Shown here: positions 53,801-63,169 of the stretch, one piece after another | How the letters are laid out: each line of letters starts with the position of its first letter | How positions within the stretch are numbered: position 1 is the stretch's first letter | Assembly (NCBI GenBank): GCA_020636095.1 | Contig: JACJYN010000005.1 | Span: 648,035 to 712,034 of the forward strand | DNA from: Lewinellaceae bacterium | GTDB lineage: Bacteria; Bacteroidota; Bacteroidia; Chitinophagales; Saprospiraceae | Reading direction: 5' to 3' | Length of the DNA stretch: 64,000 nucleotides | Position numbers and translations under genes: made by a program | The notes under the pieces: model-generated | Told to the model about the DNA's origin: nothing | The model's input: the letters and a program-made list of their open reading frames with translations, nothing else | Database searches by the model: none

Positions 53801-54127
53801 TCAGCCTTTAACCCGGCGCTCGATAGATTCCTGGCTTCGGTTGCTGTGGGTAATTTCAACAACGGATACGATGAGCTTTTCGTCGTTGATGGAGTAGATG
53901 ATTCGGTAGTCCCATTTTAGCACTCTGCGGTATATTTGCTGCCCGTCGCAGAGGTAGTGTTCCTTTTCATGAGACTCTGGGAAACGCGCCAGGCTCTTTA
54001 TGGTTTTTCCTATTGCCCGGCGAACTTTTACCGCCATTTCGGCAGAAGCTTCCTGTTCGATGCGGCTACTGATCCTGCGTAAACTATTCTGAGCCATTGG
54101 AGTCACGACAACCTTGTAGGTTACCAT
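53801..54127 (-). CDS. ParE/RelE-type toxin
   Basis: 108 aa: MVTYKVVVTPMAQNSLRRIS, VRRAIGKTIKSLARFPESHEKE, IYRRVLKWDYRIIYSIND and VSVVEITHSNRSQE. RelE/ParE superfamily. The ATG at 54127 overlaps the antitoxin end (ATGGTAA when one A is added to the antitoxin). It sits in the Rhs region like the two other TA modules here. Confidence 0.8.
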   Translation of the reverse strand: MVTYKVVVTPMAQNSLRRISSRIEQEASAEMAVKVRRAIGKTIKSLARFPESHEKEHYLCDGQQIYRRVLKWDYRIIYSINDEKLIVSVVEITHSNRSQESIERRVKG

Positions 54128-54383
54128 TTTTCCATTTCTTTTCCAGGTCCTCGATCGTGATGTACTCTCCTCGTTCTACCCCCTCCAGCTGTTCTTTGAA
54201 CAGTTTCCTGGCTACACTCGCATAAAGAGGAACGCCGTCAACATCATAGCCGATAATAGGGTCTTCATGCTCGCGCACATAAGCATCCAACATGGAATGG
54301 ACCACTTTGAGAAAGCTTTCATCCTGTACTTTTTCCAGATAGGACTGGATCTCGGCTCTGATTTCTACCGCACTCATGATCAT
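54084..54383 (-). CDS. Antitoxin of the ParE/RelE module
   Basis: Starts MIMSAVEIRAEIQSYLEKVQ (54383, or 54377). Then EDPIIGYDVDGVPLYASVARKLFKEQL and EYITIEDLEKKW. The longer frame upstream to 54680 is not coding. As written it ends at 54084 and overlaps the toxin by 44 bp; one more A in GAAAAG near 54145 would give DLEKEMEKW and a stop overlapping the toxin start, as in the module at 45433. Probable transcription repressor and toxin neutraliser. Confidence 0.7.
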   Translation of the reverse strand: MIMSAVEIRAEIQSYLEKVQDESFLKVVHSMLDAYVREHEDPIIGYDVDGVPLYASVARKLFKEQLEGVERGEYITIEDLEKKWKNGNLQGCRDSNGSE

Positions 54384-54429
54384 TAGTTTTTGTAAATATA
54401 AAGATAACGGTTTTCTCTGGATTATCGTT

Positions 54430-54610
54430 TCTCCCCAGGCGGTATTTGTGGAGGGCAGTGGCCGGCCTGTTAGGCTGCGTTGTTCACAGCTGTAGCTTGC
54501 CAGGGGCTCCTGGACGGGTTGCCCGACGGTAATACTTTCCAGATAGGGCAGAAGCCCTGGACTTTGGGCCGTGTACGACGATACGTCGTAACGAGCAAGG
54601 TCTACTGGCG
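54430..54610 (-). pseudogene. Possible recombinase remnant upstream of the antitoxin
   Basis: Shares GACGACGATACGTCG-like and CCAAAGCCCAGGGCTTC-like blocks with 45741-45885, at the same place relative to the antitoxin. The protein similarity is weak (GKYYRRAT), so it is a position-based call. Confidence 0.3.
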
Positions 54611-54630
54611 GCCGTTTGGGGTATCGAAGC

Positions 54631-55215
54631 TTAATCTTTGGACAAGAATTTAGTAAAAAACAAGCTTGAATTTCTTTCATTTATCACCGCAAAATAGTCG
54701 TTAATGTTCATTATATAAACGATAGTGCCCAATTCTTCTAAATCATTGCTTTCATCAATCAATTTAAAGTCATTTCTTCCTGCCTTTTCAAGATATTTCC
54801 CAATTAAGAAGCTTAATCCTGATTTCTTATAAGATTCTACTAAAAAAGATTCTTTTTTCAATATTTCAACACCATATACTTCAAGATTTGCATCAATTTT
54901 TTGAGAAATATCTATCTCTCCAATTAATGTTTTTTCAAAGAAGCTTTCTAAGGAAGGATATAAATACCAATATCCTTCATTTGCATATAATCTAAATAGA
55001 TTGTCTGATGTTATGAATGCTAAACTGTCATTTTTTATCGGCAAGCTTAATTGTAGTTTTAAATGTTTATGCAAAATCAGCTCTTGTATATATACATTTT
55101 CTTTATTATTTATTGTTGTACCCTTTAATCCACAAAAATATTGGGCAACAAAAAAACCTACACAAAATGTTAAAAGACTAATTATCGTTATCCTAGTAAG
55201 ATTTTGGTGCATCAT
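54631..55215 (-). CDS. Membrane-anchored immunity candidate for the M91-like tip
   Basis: About 194 aa from MMHQNLTRITIISLLTFC (55215). It has an N-terminal membrane segment, TIISLLTFCVGFFVAQYFCG, then a soluble domain with no recognised motif. It overlaps the preceding tip by 23 bp, which indicates translational coupling of toxin and immunity. The membrane anchor would place the domain in the periplasm. Confidence 0.6.
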   Translation of the reverse strand: MMHQNLTRITIISLLTFCVGFFVAQYFCGLKGTTINNKENVYIQELILHKHLKLQLSLPIKNDSLAFITSDNLFRLYANEGYWYLYPSLESFFEKTLIGEIDISQKIDANLEVYGVEILKKESFLVESYKKSGLSFLIGKYLEKAGRNDFKLIDESNDLEELGTIVYIMNINDYFAVINERNSSLFFTKFLSKD

Positions 55216-56030
55216 CTTTGGTTGATCGTTTTTTGGAAATGTCTTCTCTCGCTGATTTAGGAATTTCCTTGTTTCCATAACTCCAATCAAGTTTAAGCCC
55301 TAATGCTCTTCTAATTCTGTTCTCAAAATTTACAGCGCGTTGTTCAGAAGGATCATCTGCACTATTTTTAATAAAATATTCTCCTTCCTTTAAACCTTGA
55401 TCTAATTCATAAGCATGTTGCAATTCATGGCCAATAATTGCTGTTGATGAAAATTCAACTCCTTCCTTTCCTAATCTTTGTTTGAATAATTCTTCTGTTT
55501 CGGGAATGTTAAGAAATGATCCTTGGGGAACGCCTTCATTTGCAGAGTTTGCACTTTTAAGAGGACTTGTAGTTGCACCACCATATTCAAAGTCATTACC
55601 CTCAATATAGTGGGAGTAACAACTTGAAGCTAAAGAAGAAACTACTTCTCTCACATAATTATCTTCTAATGACTCCAATTTAGTTAAATGGCTTTTGACA
55701 TATAAGGCAAATCTATCATTTCCTGCATATAGGCTCCCGTCATTGTTATATAACTTGCCATTAGAATATTTTACGGTTTTTGAGATATTTTCATTTTCAT
55801 CTCTGCCTAGTATTATTATAATTTCTCTACCATCTGGATCAACAGCCTTTACAGGCATATTACCTACATAAGCATACGGTGTCAATGATTCATATTTCTC
55901 CGCACTCGGATCCACCGCCGTCCACCTGCCCAATGCCCCATCATACCACCTGGCCCCATAATCCATGAGGTTGATCTCATAATCCCCATTCAGCTCCTTG
56001 CCATTATACAGGTACTTGTTCTTCCCGACC
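55193..56030 (-). pseudogene. Rhs cassette with second M91-like metallopeptidase tip
   Basis: Core end YLYNGKELNGDYEINLMDYGARWYDGALGRWTAVDP, YVGNMPVKAVDPDG. The tip has SSTAIIGHELQHAYELDQG (HExxH) and EQRAVNFENRIRRALG, as in the tip at 50920. The reading frame from 55966 down is clean, but the upstream core is broken by palindromic insertions (56040-56270), so it is a silent cassette. Confidence 0.75.
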
Positions 56031-56111
56031 TTTCAGGTACGGGACCTTCGCTGCGCTTCGGCCGGAGCCACCGTCTCGTACTACACCTTCGCCGAGGCTA
56101 CGGTGCACGAA

Positions 56112-56268
56112 GCCCGCCTTCGCCCTTAGGGGCTATGGCGGACGAAGCACGGCCCCAGGTGGTTCATGCCAAACGGATAGTAATGGCTTTTCCCGGCGAT
56201 AAATGCCGGGACTTCCGCTCTTTGACCGCCATAGCCTCTGGCGACGGCGGAGCGCTCCAGCCTGCGGT
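56112..56268. repeat. Palindromic insertions in Rhs core (third copy set)
   Basis: Contains CCGCCTTCGCCCTTAGGGGC with TATGGCGGACGAAGC (56112-56152) and ACTTCCGCTCTTTGACCGCC (about 56210-56230), both known from 47184-47312. Confidence 0.6.
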
Positions 56269-56771
56269 TATTCACTCCCCTCTGTTTTAATTAGATTACC
56301 TTGTCCATCAAAAATTTTACGAAAATACAATTCTCCATTATCATTGTAACGCATTACTTCTTTTATGCGACCTGTAGAATCGTGAAAAGAAACAGCAGTC
56401 CCTTTTTTTTCTCCATCCTCATAATTGTATTCACTTGAAAGATTCCCACTATTTTCATTGAAGTAATATGCTCTACCTTGAGTTTCCTCATTTTTATCTT
56501 TCTTAATTTTGGATTGAATGACACCGTTGGAGAAAAATGAAATAATTTGCTCATGCTTTGGGGGGTAATTGACAAAATAATTTAGGTCACCATCTCTACT
56601 TATGCCTATCTCGATTATGTCGTTGTTTGGGCCAATTTTAATCTTATAGGCATAACTGCCATTAGGGAAAGTAACTTTTTGGTAAAACAAATCTTGATCG
56701 GTATCAGGGTAAACATTTAAAAATAAAAGAAAACCCAAAATCACCGCAAGGAACCAACCTGAGAACTTCAT
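56268..56771 (-). CDS. YwqK-like MORN-repeat immunity candidate
   Basis: About 167 aa from MKFSGWFLAVILGFLLF (56771). The longer frame to 56822 overlaps the upstream tip and is less likely. Membrane anchor, then a repeated YYFNENSGNLSSEYNYEDGE / YNDNGELYFRKIFDGQG pattern like YwqK/MORN antitoxin-type repeats. It follows an Rhs tip with a short gap. Confidence 0.6.
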   Translation of the reverse strand: MKFSGWFLAVILGFLLFLNVYPDTDQDLFYQKVTFPNGSYAYKIKIGPNNDIIEIGISRDGDLNYFVNYPPKHEQIISFFSNGVIQSKIKKDKNEETQGRAYYFNENSGNLSSEYNYEDGEKKGTAVSFHDSTGRIKEVMRYNDNGELYFRKIFDGQGNLIKTEGSE

Positions 56772-56793
56772 ATATTCGACATATTTTTTGGAG

Positions 56794-58993
56794 TTAATCA
56801 ATCGTATCAATAGGGTTGCCATCCCGATCTATTGTTCTATATGGCAAACCATCATGGGGAGGTCCGGAACATGAATTACAAATCGAATCAACTGGCTCTC
56901 TTGTCGAGGGGTCTGATGATTTATTATTCATTGCGCCTACAACTTCATTTGCATTTGAATAGGTATTAAATATTAACCTGATAATATCCTCAACTTTGTT
57001 TTTTGGAGGCATATTAGCAGTGGAAGCAGTCACTCCAAAAGCACTGAGCAGTTCATCGAGACTCTCTCCTACTTCCGCAAATTCGCTGCTTCTAGTTTCT
57101 TCTCCTTTCCCAAAACTTAAACTAAACTGGATTCCTCCATTGGCTTGTCCATCAAATAAATCCTTAAAATAGTCTAAAAAGCCCTTATCAGCGGTATATT
57201 TTTCAATTACAATTCCCCTATCTACATTGTGTAGGACTTCTAACCGCCCTTTATCCCCATATTTGGTTGGATTAGCATAAACGGAATATAAATGGTTGTA
57301 GTTTCCTTCAGATGGTTTTGGTATTGTAGAGGACTGGATGACAAAATTTTTCCCACTCGAGTTGATACCTATCTGAGTGATCGCTAAAACTTTCTGCAGG
57401 CCATGCAAATCAATATTCGCCACCGGCTCATTCTCCGCATAATTATACGTACTCACCCACGGAAACTCCTCCGCGATCGGGTCCACCCCCGTAAACCTTC
57501 CCACCGCCGGGTCGTACCACCGCGCCCCATACTCGTAGAGGTTGATCTCGTAGTCGGCGCTGAGTTCCTTGCCATTATACAGGTACTTGTTCTCCGGCGC
57601 CACCGTCTCGTACCACGGCCCCAGGTGGTTCATCCCGAACGGATAATAGTGGCTTTCCTGAGTGATCTCCAGTTCATTCAAGGGCGTCGCCGGATCATCC
57701 TCCTCCAGGTCAACAATACCATTTTGGTTGAAGTCGGAGAACACAAGCCGGGTGTTACCAAGATGGTCCTGGTGGAAGTACTCCGCCCGGTACCTTGTTA
57801 TCTGCCCCCCAGTATACTCCGCCACCATACGGCCATCCGGGGCGTAGATAGCCTCCAGTTTCCCATCGAGGTACTCGATGCCCGAGGCGTAGCTCGTCGT
57901 TCCGAACTCCCCGTACTTGAACCACTTGCGGCCCGTAGCGTCGTAAACCAGCCTCATTTGGCCGATCTCGGAAGGTAAATTAAGGAAATTGTACCGCATC
58001 GTCAAGCCCTTGTGGGGGTCAAATTCCAGGTTCCCGTTGGCGTCATGGATATACTGTGCATCATCGCCAGCTCCTGGCTTGAAGCCGTAGGGCCTGCCGG
58101 CTACCGGCGCGGAGTCTTGTACTTTATTCAGCCGGTTGCTGGAAGCATCGTAAATCAGCTGAAGGTCGTCGATAACCTTTGGCTCGAAACAATCGGCGCC
58201 GGGCGCCATGCCCATCCGCCGGATATTCAGGATATTCCCCACCGCATCATAGCCGATGCCCGGCACGGAATACTCCTCCGAAGGCACTGCGCTCACCGGC
58301 GGCCCAAACCGGAAAGCCGTTGGCGATTGGGGCACTGCGGGGGTAGCCTGCAGGTAGCCATAAGCAGCCGACGTAACCCTGTTTAGCGGCCGTAGGAATA
58401 CCGATAGTACTTTGGCGCCCGGTTGGTGATCTTCCAGCGCAGTTCCTTGATATTGCCGTTGCGTTCATATTCCTGGAACTTCATGGCAAACAGGGGGCGG
58501 CGCGAAGTAACCACCACGCTGATCTCCTCATCAGGCGAATTCAGCACCAGCTCGTCCAGTATCGTGTAGGGGTAGTCGAGCAGGTTCAGCAAGCCTTCGC
58601 CGAGGATGTACATCGTGGAGCCATCGCAGAGTTGAACCAGGTAGATGGTGAGCGGAAACGGCATAGAACAAAGTACGTATTACACATCTCACTATGGATC
58701 AGAGCCACCGATTCCTCCTGCTCCTGCCTATCCACCTCCGTACAAACAGGAGGCGCCGGCGTACACTCTTCAGAAGGCGGGCCGGTGGGCTTCAGTTTGG
58801 TTTCACCCGAATAACTCAAGCCGTCGCTTAGCAGCATTTGAAACGATACCTCTTCCTTTTCACCCTCAGGGCTTACCGCCAGGAAGCTCTGCTGAGCATT
58901 GCCCACATGAATGCGTTCATTGCGCCGGTACACACCCGGAATGCCTGCCAGTTCCTCCCGGAAAGCCCAGTATTTTGAGCCGCACCATATCAA
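56794..58993 (-). pseudogene. Longest Rhs core with unknown tip, two frameshifts
   Basis: This cassette keeps the most core: KYWAFREELAGIPGVY, SYSGETKLKPTGPP, WKITNRAPKYYRYSYGR, GYDAVGNILNIRRMG, GEFGTTSYASGIEYLDGK, FHQDHLGNTRLVFSDFNQNG, YNGKELSADYEINLYEYG, RFTGVDPIAEEF, YAENEPVANIDLHG. Rhs cores make a hollow shell around the toxin. The tip (about 190 aa, ITQIGINSSGKNFVIQSST, SFGKGEETRSSEFAEVGES, DSICNSCSGPPHDG) has no family that I recognise. Frame breaks near 58383 (missing base before LNRVTSAAYGYL) and near 58600-58670. The 5' end is truncated, so it cannot encode a complete Rhs. Confidence 0.75.
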
Positions 58994-59032
58994 CTAAATA
59001 GCTAAGTCTGCAGAGCGAAGGCTTTGTAAGTC

Positions 59033-59475
59033 TCATGAAAATTTATCTAGGTCTATTTTCCCAATAAACCCCAAAATCAGAAAAATTGTGCAGGCTAACG
59101 GCAATATTACGGGTAGTAATGTTCTAAAAAAATTTGGAGAGCTATCAACTCCCTCAATCTCAACATAGTTTGGAAAATGTTTATTATACATAACCATAAT
59201 GGGATCACCTTCTTTAAACTTAAATGCAGTTTTGACGCTTCTTTCTCGTTTTCTATCCACTCCTTCTGACAAAAAGCTATACCTTACTTTGTAATACCCT
59301 TCTCCGACTTCCTGAACATTTTCAACTTTCCCTGAACTTCAGTATGTTCTAGCCTAAAATACCAATATGGCAAATTCAGATTAATAAAATAGCTCATAAT
59401 GAAAATCATTATAAATAGTAAAGCTATCATAACGATTCGACTTGTATTATCTGTTTTCATCTCCAACATTTTCAT
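59033..59475 (-). pseudogene. DUF3592-like membrane protein, frameshifted
   Basis: Two ORFs: MKTDNTSRIVMIALLFIM (membrane helix, start 59475) and, in another frame, SVKTAFKFKEGDPIMVMYNKHFP with a C-terminal helix VILPLACTIFLILGFIG (59033-59272). Adding one A in the GAAA at about 59330 gives GKVENVQEVGEGYYKVRYSF and joins them, matching DUF3592. As a two-helix membrane protein directly after an Rhs tip it is likely the immunity factor. Confidence 0.6.
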
Positions 59476-60480
59476 CTACTCTAGAGGTAACAGTTTGTAC
59501 TCCAGCTTCAATTGATACTACAGAACCAGATTGGATAGTTACTTTAACCGTTGATAGCTGACCAGTTCTGCTTTTCATGACTTCTTTAGCAGTTGCATTG
59601 GCTGCTCTCCGTGCTCCTTTAGTGGAAATATTTGGATCTTTTTTCAAAGTCTTTCTAATGTTCTTTTTAGCTCTCGCAAAGCAGATTTATTAACCCTAGA
59701 TTTTATCGCGCCTTCAACAGCATCATTAACAAAATTACCAGCACCTGCACTTAATATATTTGCAGGAATACCTATTAAGGCATCTGTAACCACTTCATCT
59801 CCTGAAATGCTTTCTCTTTCCCCCAAACCTATTTCTAAACCTTGAACTGCAAGGCTGGAAGCTGCTCCTCCAATACCACCTGCAGCTCCAGTCGCTAAAA
59901 CTGCGCTTCCTCCGGTCAGGCCAACACCACCAATAAGCCCAGCACCAGAGCCAACTACAAACCCGCCAACTGCACCACCAAGTGCGCCTTTTCCAGCTCC
60001 CTTTAATTTTTGCTTCAAAGTACCTTTAGAGTATGTTTGGATGCCAATCTTTGGGCTACGAAGGCCACTTATTTGATGATATTTCGTTGCTTCTTTTGTC
60101 CGTACCTTTCAGGTACGAACTGCAAAAAGCGCCTCATCTCATCAAATAATTGACTCTTCTCGCCATCAAACCCGGCCTCCAAACATACTCTTAGTTGTGA
60201 AAAATCCAACCACTCCACCTCCGACAGCAGCCCCAATTCCCCCTGTAATAAGCGGAACAGGCAGCTGTCCGTCTGGGTCAATATTGGTTATTGGATTATT
60301 GTAAGAGCAATGGTAAGGAGACCAACTCACAACATTCGGGTGGTCTGCCGCCGAATCCACCGCTGTCCACCTCCCAATCGCCCCATCATACCACCTTGCC
60401 CCATAATCCATGAGGTTGATCTCATAATCCCCATTTAGCTCCTTGCCATTATACAGGTACTTATTCTTCCCGAAGCTACG
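59447..60480 (-). pseudogene. Rhs cassette with glycine-zipper tip, split by a MITE
   Basis: Core end (to 60166 region): MDYGARWYDGAIGRWTAVD, YNNPITNIDPDG, then tip with ITGGIGAAVGGGVVGFFTT. After the MITE (60029-60190): KGTLKQKLKGAGKGALGGA, GGVGLTGGSAVLATGAAGGI, NKSALRELKRTLER, and after one missing T near 59645, KKDPNISTKGARRAANATAK. Deleting the MITE and one TTA restores one frame exactly. The hydrophobic glycine-zipper suggests a pore-forming toxin, but no catalytic motif is seen. Confidence 0.7.
60029..60190. mobile_element. MITE in an Rhs tip, 162 bp, TTA target duplication
   Basis: The ends GAGTATGTTTGGATGCC and (reverse complement of the right end) GAGTATGTTTGGAGGCC form terminal inverted repeats. 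TTA flanks both sides (60026-60028, 60191-60193). Almost the same as 48608-48766 in opposite orientation. Confidence 0.85.
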
Positions 60481-60552
60481 TTCGGGCTTCCGCCTGCGTC
60501 CGTCATCAAAGGCTTTGGTCGCCAGAGACTGAAGCGGGCCAAGCCAAATAAG

Positions 60553-60900
60553 TTAATCCAACAATTGTGTTGAAAATATATATAGAGCAATCGATCCAAT
60601 AACAATCATGATACTGATTACAGGAGAGGTTTGTTTAATTTTTTGGTTTTGATTTATGGTCAATTTTTTCCATCTAAAGAACAATAAATAGTTAATCAAA
60701 AGGAAAATTACATACATTATTAATCCTCTTAAGGTGGTAAAGCTAAAAGTAGGAAAAAATAAATGTGCAAGAGAAAAGAAGCAGAAGACTTCACAACAGC
60801 TTAATGCTGCAATTGAATAAACATCTGGTGACTTTTCTCCAGGAAATATTTTTTTATAGAAATTGAAAAAACTTGAGTAAATACTGATATACACCTCCAT
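60553..60900 (-). CDS. Small membrane protein, immunity candidate
   Basis: 115 aa with about three membrane helices (CCEVFCFFSLAHLFFP, GLIMYVIFLLINYLLFF, VISIMIVIGSIALYIF). It starts 36 bp downstream of the next Rhs tip's stop (60937) on the same strand. No family known. The membrane location fits protection against a membrane-active tip. Confidence 0.55.
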   Translation of the reverse strand: MEVYISIYSSFFNFYKKIFPGEKSPDVYSIAALSCCEVFCFFSLAHLFFPTFSFTTLRGLIMYVIFLLINYLLFFRWKKLTINQNQKIKQTSPVISIMIVIGSIALYIFSTQLLD

Positions 60901-62064
60901 GGTTGCTTTAATTAGCCGGTTTTTAATTTACCTTTTTCACTTCTTAAATAAATTGCGCGGGATGAATCCGCCAGGATGAAAATTAAAAGAATGATCAATC
61001 TTTTGTTGCGGAGTAAATTGTCTATAGTTGGAAATGCCTGTCTTCACCATAAAATAATAAAACGTGAGCCCAAATCCTCCTGGCGCGAAAGAAGCTATTC
61101 CCGCTGAGGTGTCTGCTATTTTCCATCCAACAGATTGATCAGAAAGCCAAGCATTTCCAATTCCGACTATTGTTAGTGGGGCTCCAACTGCACCGGTAAA
61201 CCGCCCTAAATTCCAAACAGCTTTTCCTTTAAAGGGGCCATATCTCAATCTGAGGAAATCATATTTGGTGGGAGCATAACCAACTGGGCCGTTAATAGAC
61301 CTACTTCTAATATAACCAGATACCTGTAGCGAGTAACTTCCTGCCATAACCTCTGTAGCTGTTAGGAGATTTGCGTATTCATTTGGTAGAGATGTATATT
61401 TTTCAAGGTTAAACAAATTATTCTCTTTTTGGAACCCCAACTGCTTAGAATAATTAAACTCAAATTCAGGACAGCAATCGCTATTCTCCTCTCCTCCATC
61501 TTGATCTCCTCCATTTGAAGGTCCATTGCCACTTAATGGAGGAGTAGATAATCCATACTCGGCATCTCTCTGAGTCTGCCAAATATCGTATGCCGCTTTT
61601 CTTCTGTAATACCTTTCATCCTTTTCCTCTGCACTTAGCCCCAAAGGGTCAATTAACCTGATCGGATTACCGTGAACATAGTTAAAAGCGCTCCATGACG
61701 GAGTTTGCTCCGCCAGCGGATCCACCGCCGTCCACCTCCCGATCGCCCCATCATACCACCGCGCCCCATAATCCATGAGGTTGATCTCATAATCCCCATT
61801 CAGTTCCTTGCCATTATACAGGTACTTATTCTCCGGCGCCACCGTCTCATACCAGGGCCCCAGGTGGTTCATGCCAAACGGATAATAGTGGCTTTTCCCG
61901 GCGATAAATGCCGGGACTTCTGCTCTTTGACCGCCATAGCCTCTGGCGACGGCGGTGCGCTCCAGCCTGCGTAATCTCCAGCTCATTCAACGGCGTCGCC
62001 GGATCGTCTTCTCCCAGGCCCACGATGCCGTCCTGGTTGAAGTCGGAGAATACGAGCCGCGCGA

Positions 62065-62096
62065 GTGAAGAATAGGGCCCCTTCCCCATTCTTCAC
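62065..62096. repeat. 32-bp palindromic insertion in an Rhs core (copy 2)
   Basis: Identical to 44844-44875, at the same point of the core, between FHQDH and LVFSD. Confidence 0.7.
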
Positions 62097-62255
62097 TGGA
62101 TGGTCCTGATGAAAATACTCCGCCCGGTACCTTGTTATTTGCCCGCCAGCGTATTCCGCCACCATGCGGCCGTCCGGCGCGTAGATGGCTTCCAGTTTCC
62201 CATCGAGGTACTCGATGCCCGAGGCGTAGCTCGTCGTTCCGAACTCCCCGTACTT

Positions 62256-62440
62256 GAGCTTGCTTGGAGGTGGTGCTTTTGAAGCGAAAATGACAGGTTT
62301 GGGGTTCTCGCGAGGCTTCCCGCCATTCGGCGGGACAGGCTATTTTTGAGCGCGTAGCAGCGCTACGGGCGAGGAAATAGACGAAGCGAGGTTCCCAACC
62401 CTGTCATTTGCAGCCAAAATGACTACCTGCAAGCAAGCTC
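62256..62440. mobile_element. 185-bp element with ~55-bp terminal inverted repeats in an Rhs core
   Basis: GAGCTTGCTTGGAGGTGG at the left pairs with the complement of the right end (GAGCTTGCTTGCAGGTAG). The arms continue with TGACAGG-TTGGG-TTCTCGC over ~55 bp. It lies within the codons for KWFKYGEFG. The centre (62314-62372) also occurs alone at 53484-53542. A clear target duplication is not visible. Confidence 0.65.
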
Positions 62441-62512
62441 TAAAACCACTTGCGGCCCGTCGCGTCGTAAACCAGCCTCATTTGGCCGATCTCGGAAGGT
62501 AAATTAAGGAAA

Positions 62513-62680
62513 TTGGGGGGAATTGCTGGCATTTCACCGCGGACAGGAGGCTTGCCCGGCAGCAAATAGACCTGTTTACTCGGTCACGCTGCCTCACTCC
62601 GTGTACGATGATCTTCCTTCTCCCTTGGTGGTTCGGCGGCCGGGGAACATCGCACTGGGCTGCGCAGGGCTGGTTTTGAT
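62513..62680. repeat. Repeat at the 5' side of a truncated Rhs core (copy 2)
   Basis: Counterpart of 53591-53756 at the same core breakpoint. Confidence 0.6.
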
Positions 62681-62772
62681 CAGGGTGTCAAAAATTAATT
62701 CCATCCGCGAGCGCTTTAGGGCTATCAGCAAAATCGCCGCCTGATTCGCCACGGACTATTGTTCCTTTAGAA

Positions 62773-63165
62773 CTATTGAAAAATTGGACGCTTTAACCTT
62801 TTGTCAACTCTGACTCTATTTATTTTGTCTTCGTCTTCATAAAAAAGCAATACAATATGACGGTATACTAAGGGTGAAAAGTCAATTTGATAGGTTACGA
62901 AACTATTTTTGGTCTTTATGTCTGTTTTCAGTGATTCTGATTCCTTTGATTTATATTCAAATTTTGACTGAAGGAAAATTTCTTGCTTCAGTGTATCTTT
63001 AAAAAAAACTCTTTTTTCAGAATAGCAAGTAAGTATTATTGGCTCATCGTGAGCACTAATTAGATAAACAGTGACTTCTTTTTGCCAATTTAGACAGAGC
63101 AAAATGGAAGAGGCAACAAGTATTGTAAAAACGAATAGAAATATTTTGGTTTTATGTTTTCCCAT
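62773..63165 (-). CDS. Membrane-anchored immunity candidate
   Basis: 130 aa: N-terminal membrane segment (IFLFVFTILVASSILLCL), then a beta-rich domain (VTVYLISAHDEPIILTCYS ... YRHIVLLFYEDED). It starts 4 bp after the stop of the following tip, so toxin and immunity are probably coupled. Unknown family. Confidence 0.6.
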   Translation of the reverse strand: MGKHKTKIFLFVFTILVASSILLCLNWQKEVTVYLISAHDEPIILTCYSEKRVFFKDTLKQEIFLQSKFEYKSKESESLKTDIKTKNSFVTYQIDFSPLVYRHIVLLFYEDEDKINRVRVDKRLKRPIFQ

Positions 63166-63169
63166 TTAA

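Larger units (their letters stand above)
60937..62500 (-). pseudogene. Rhs cassette with unknown tip and heavily interrupted core
   Basis: Clean reading frame only from about 61986: SHYYPFGMNHLGPWYETVAP, YLYNGKELNGDYEINLMDYG, RWTAVDPLAEQ, YVHGNPIRLIDPLGLS. Then a tip of ~250 aa with an acidic linker (GGDQDGGEENSDCCPEF) and a hydrophobic part (LTIVGIGNAWLSDQSVGW, GIASFAPGGFGLTFYYF). The upstream core is broken three times: by a palindrome at 62065, a foreign block at 61890-61975 and the 185-bp element at 62256-62440. The tip function is unknown; membrane action possible. Confidence 0.65.
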
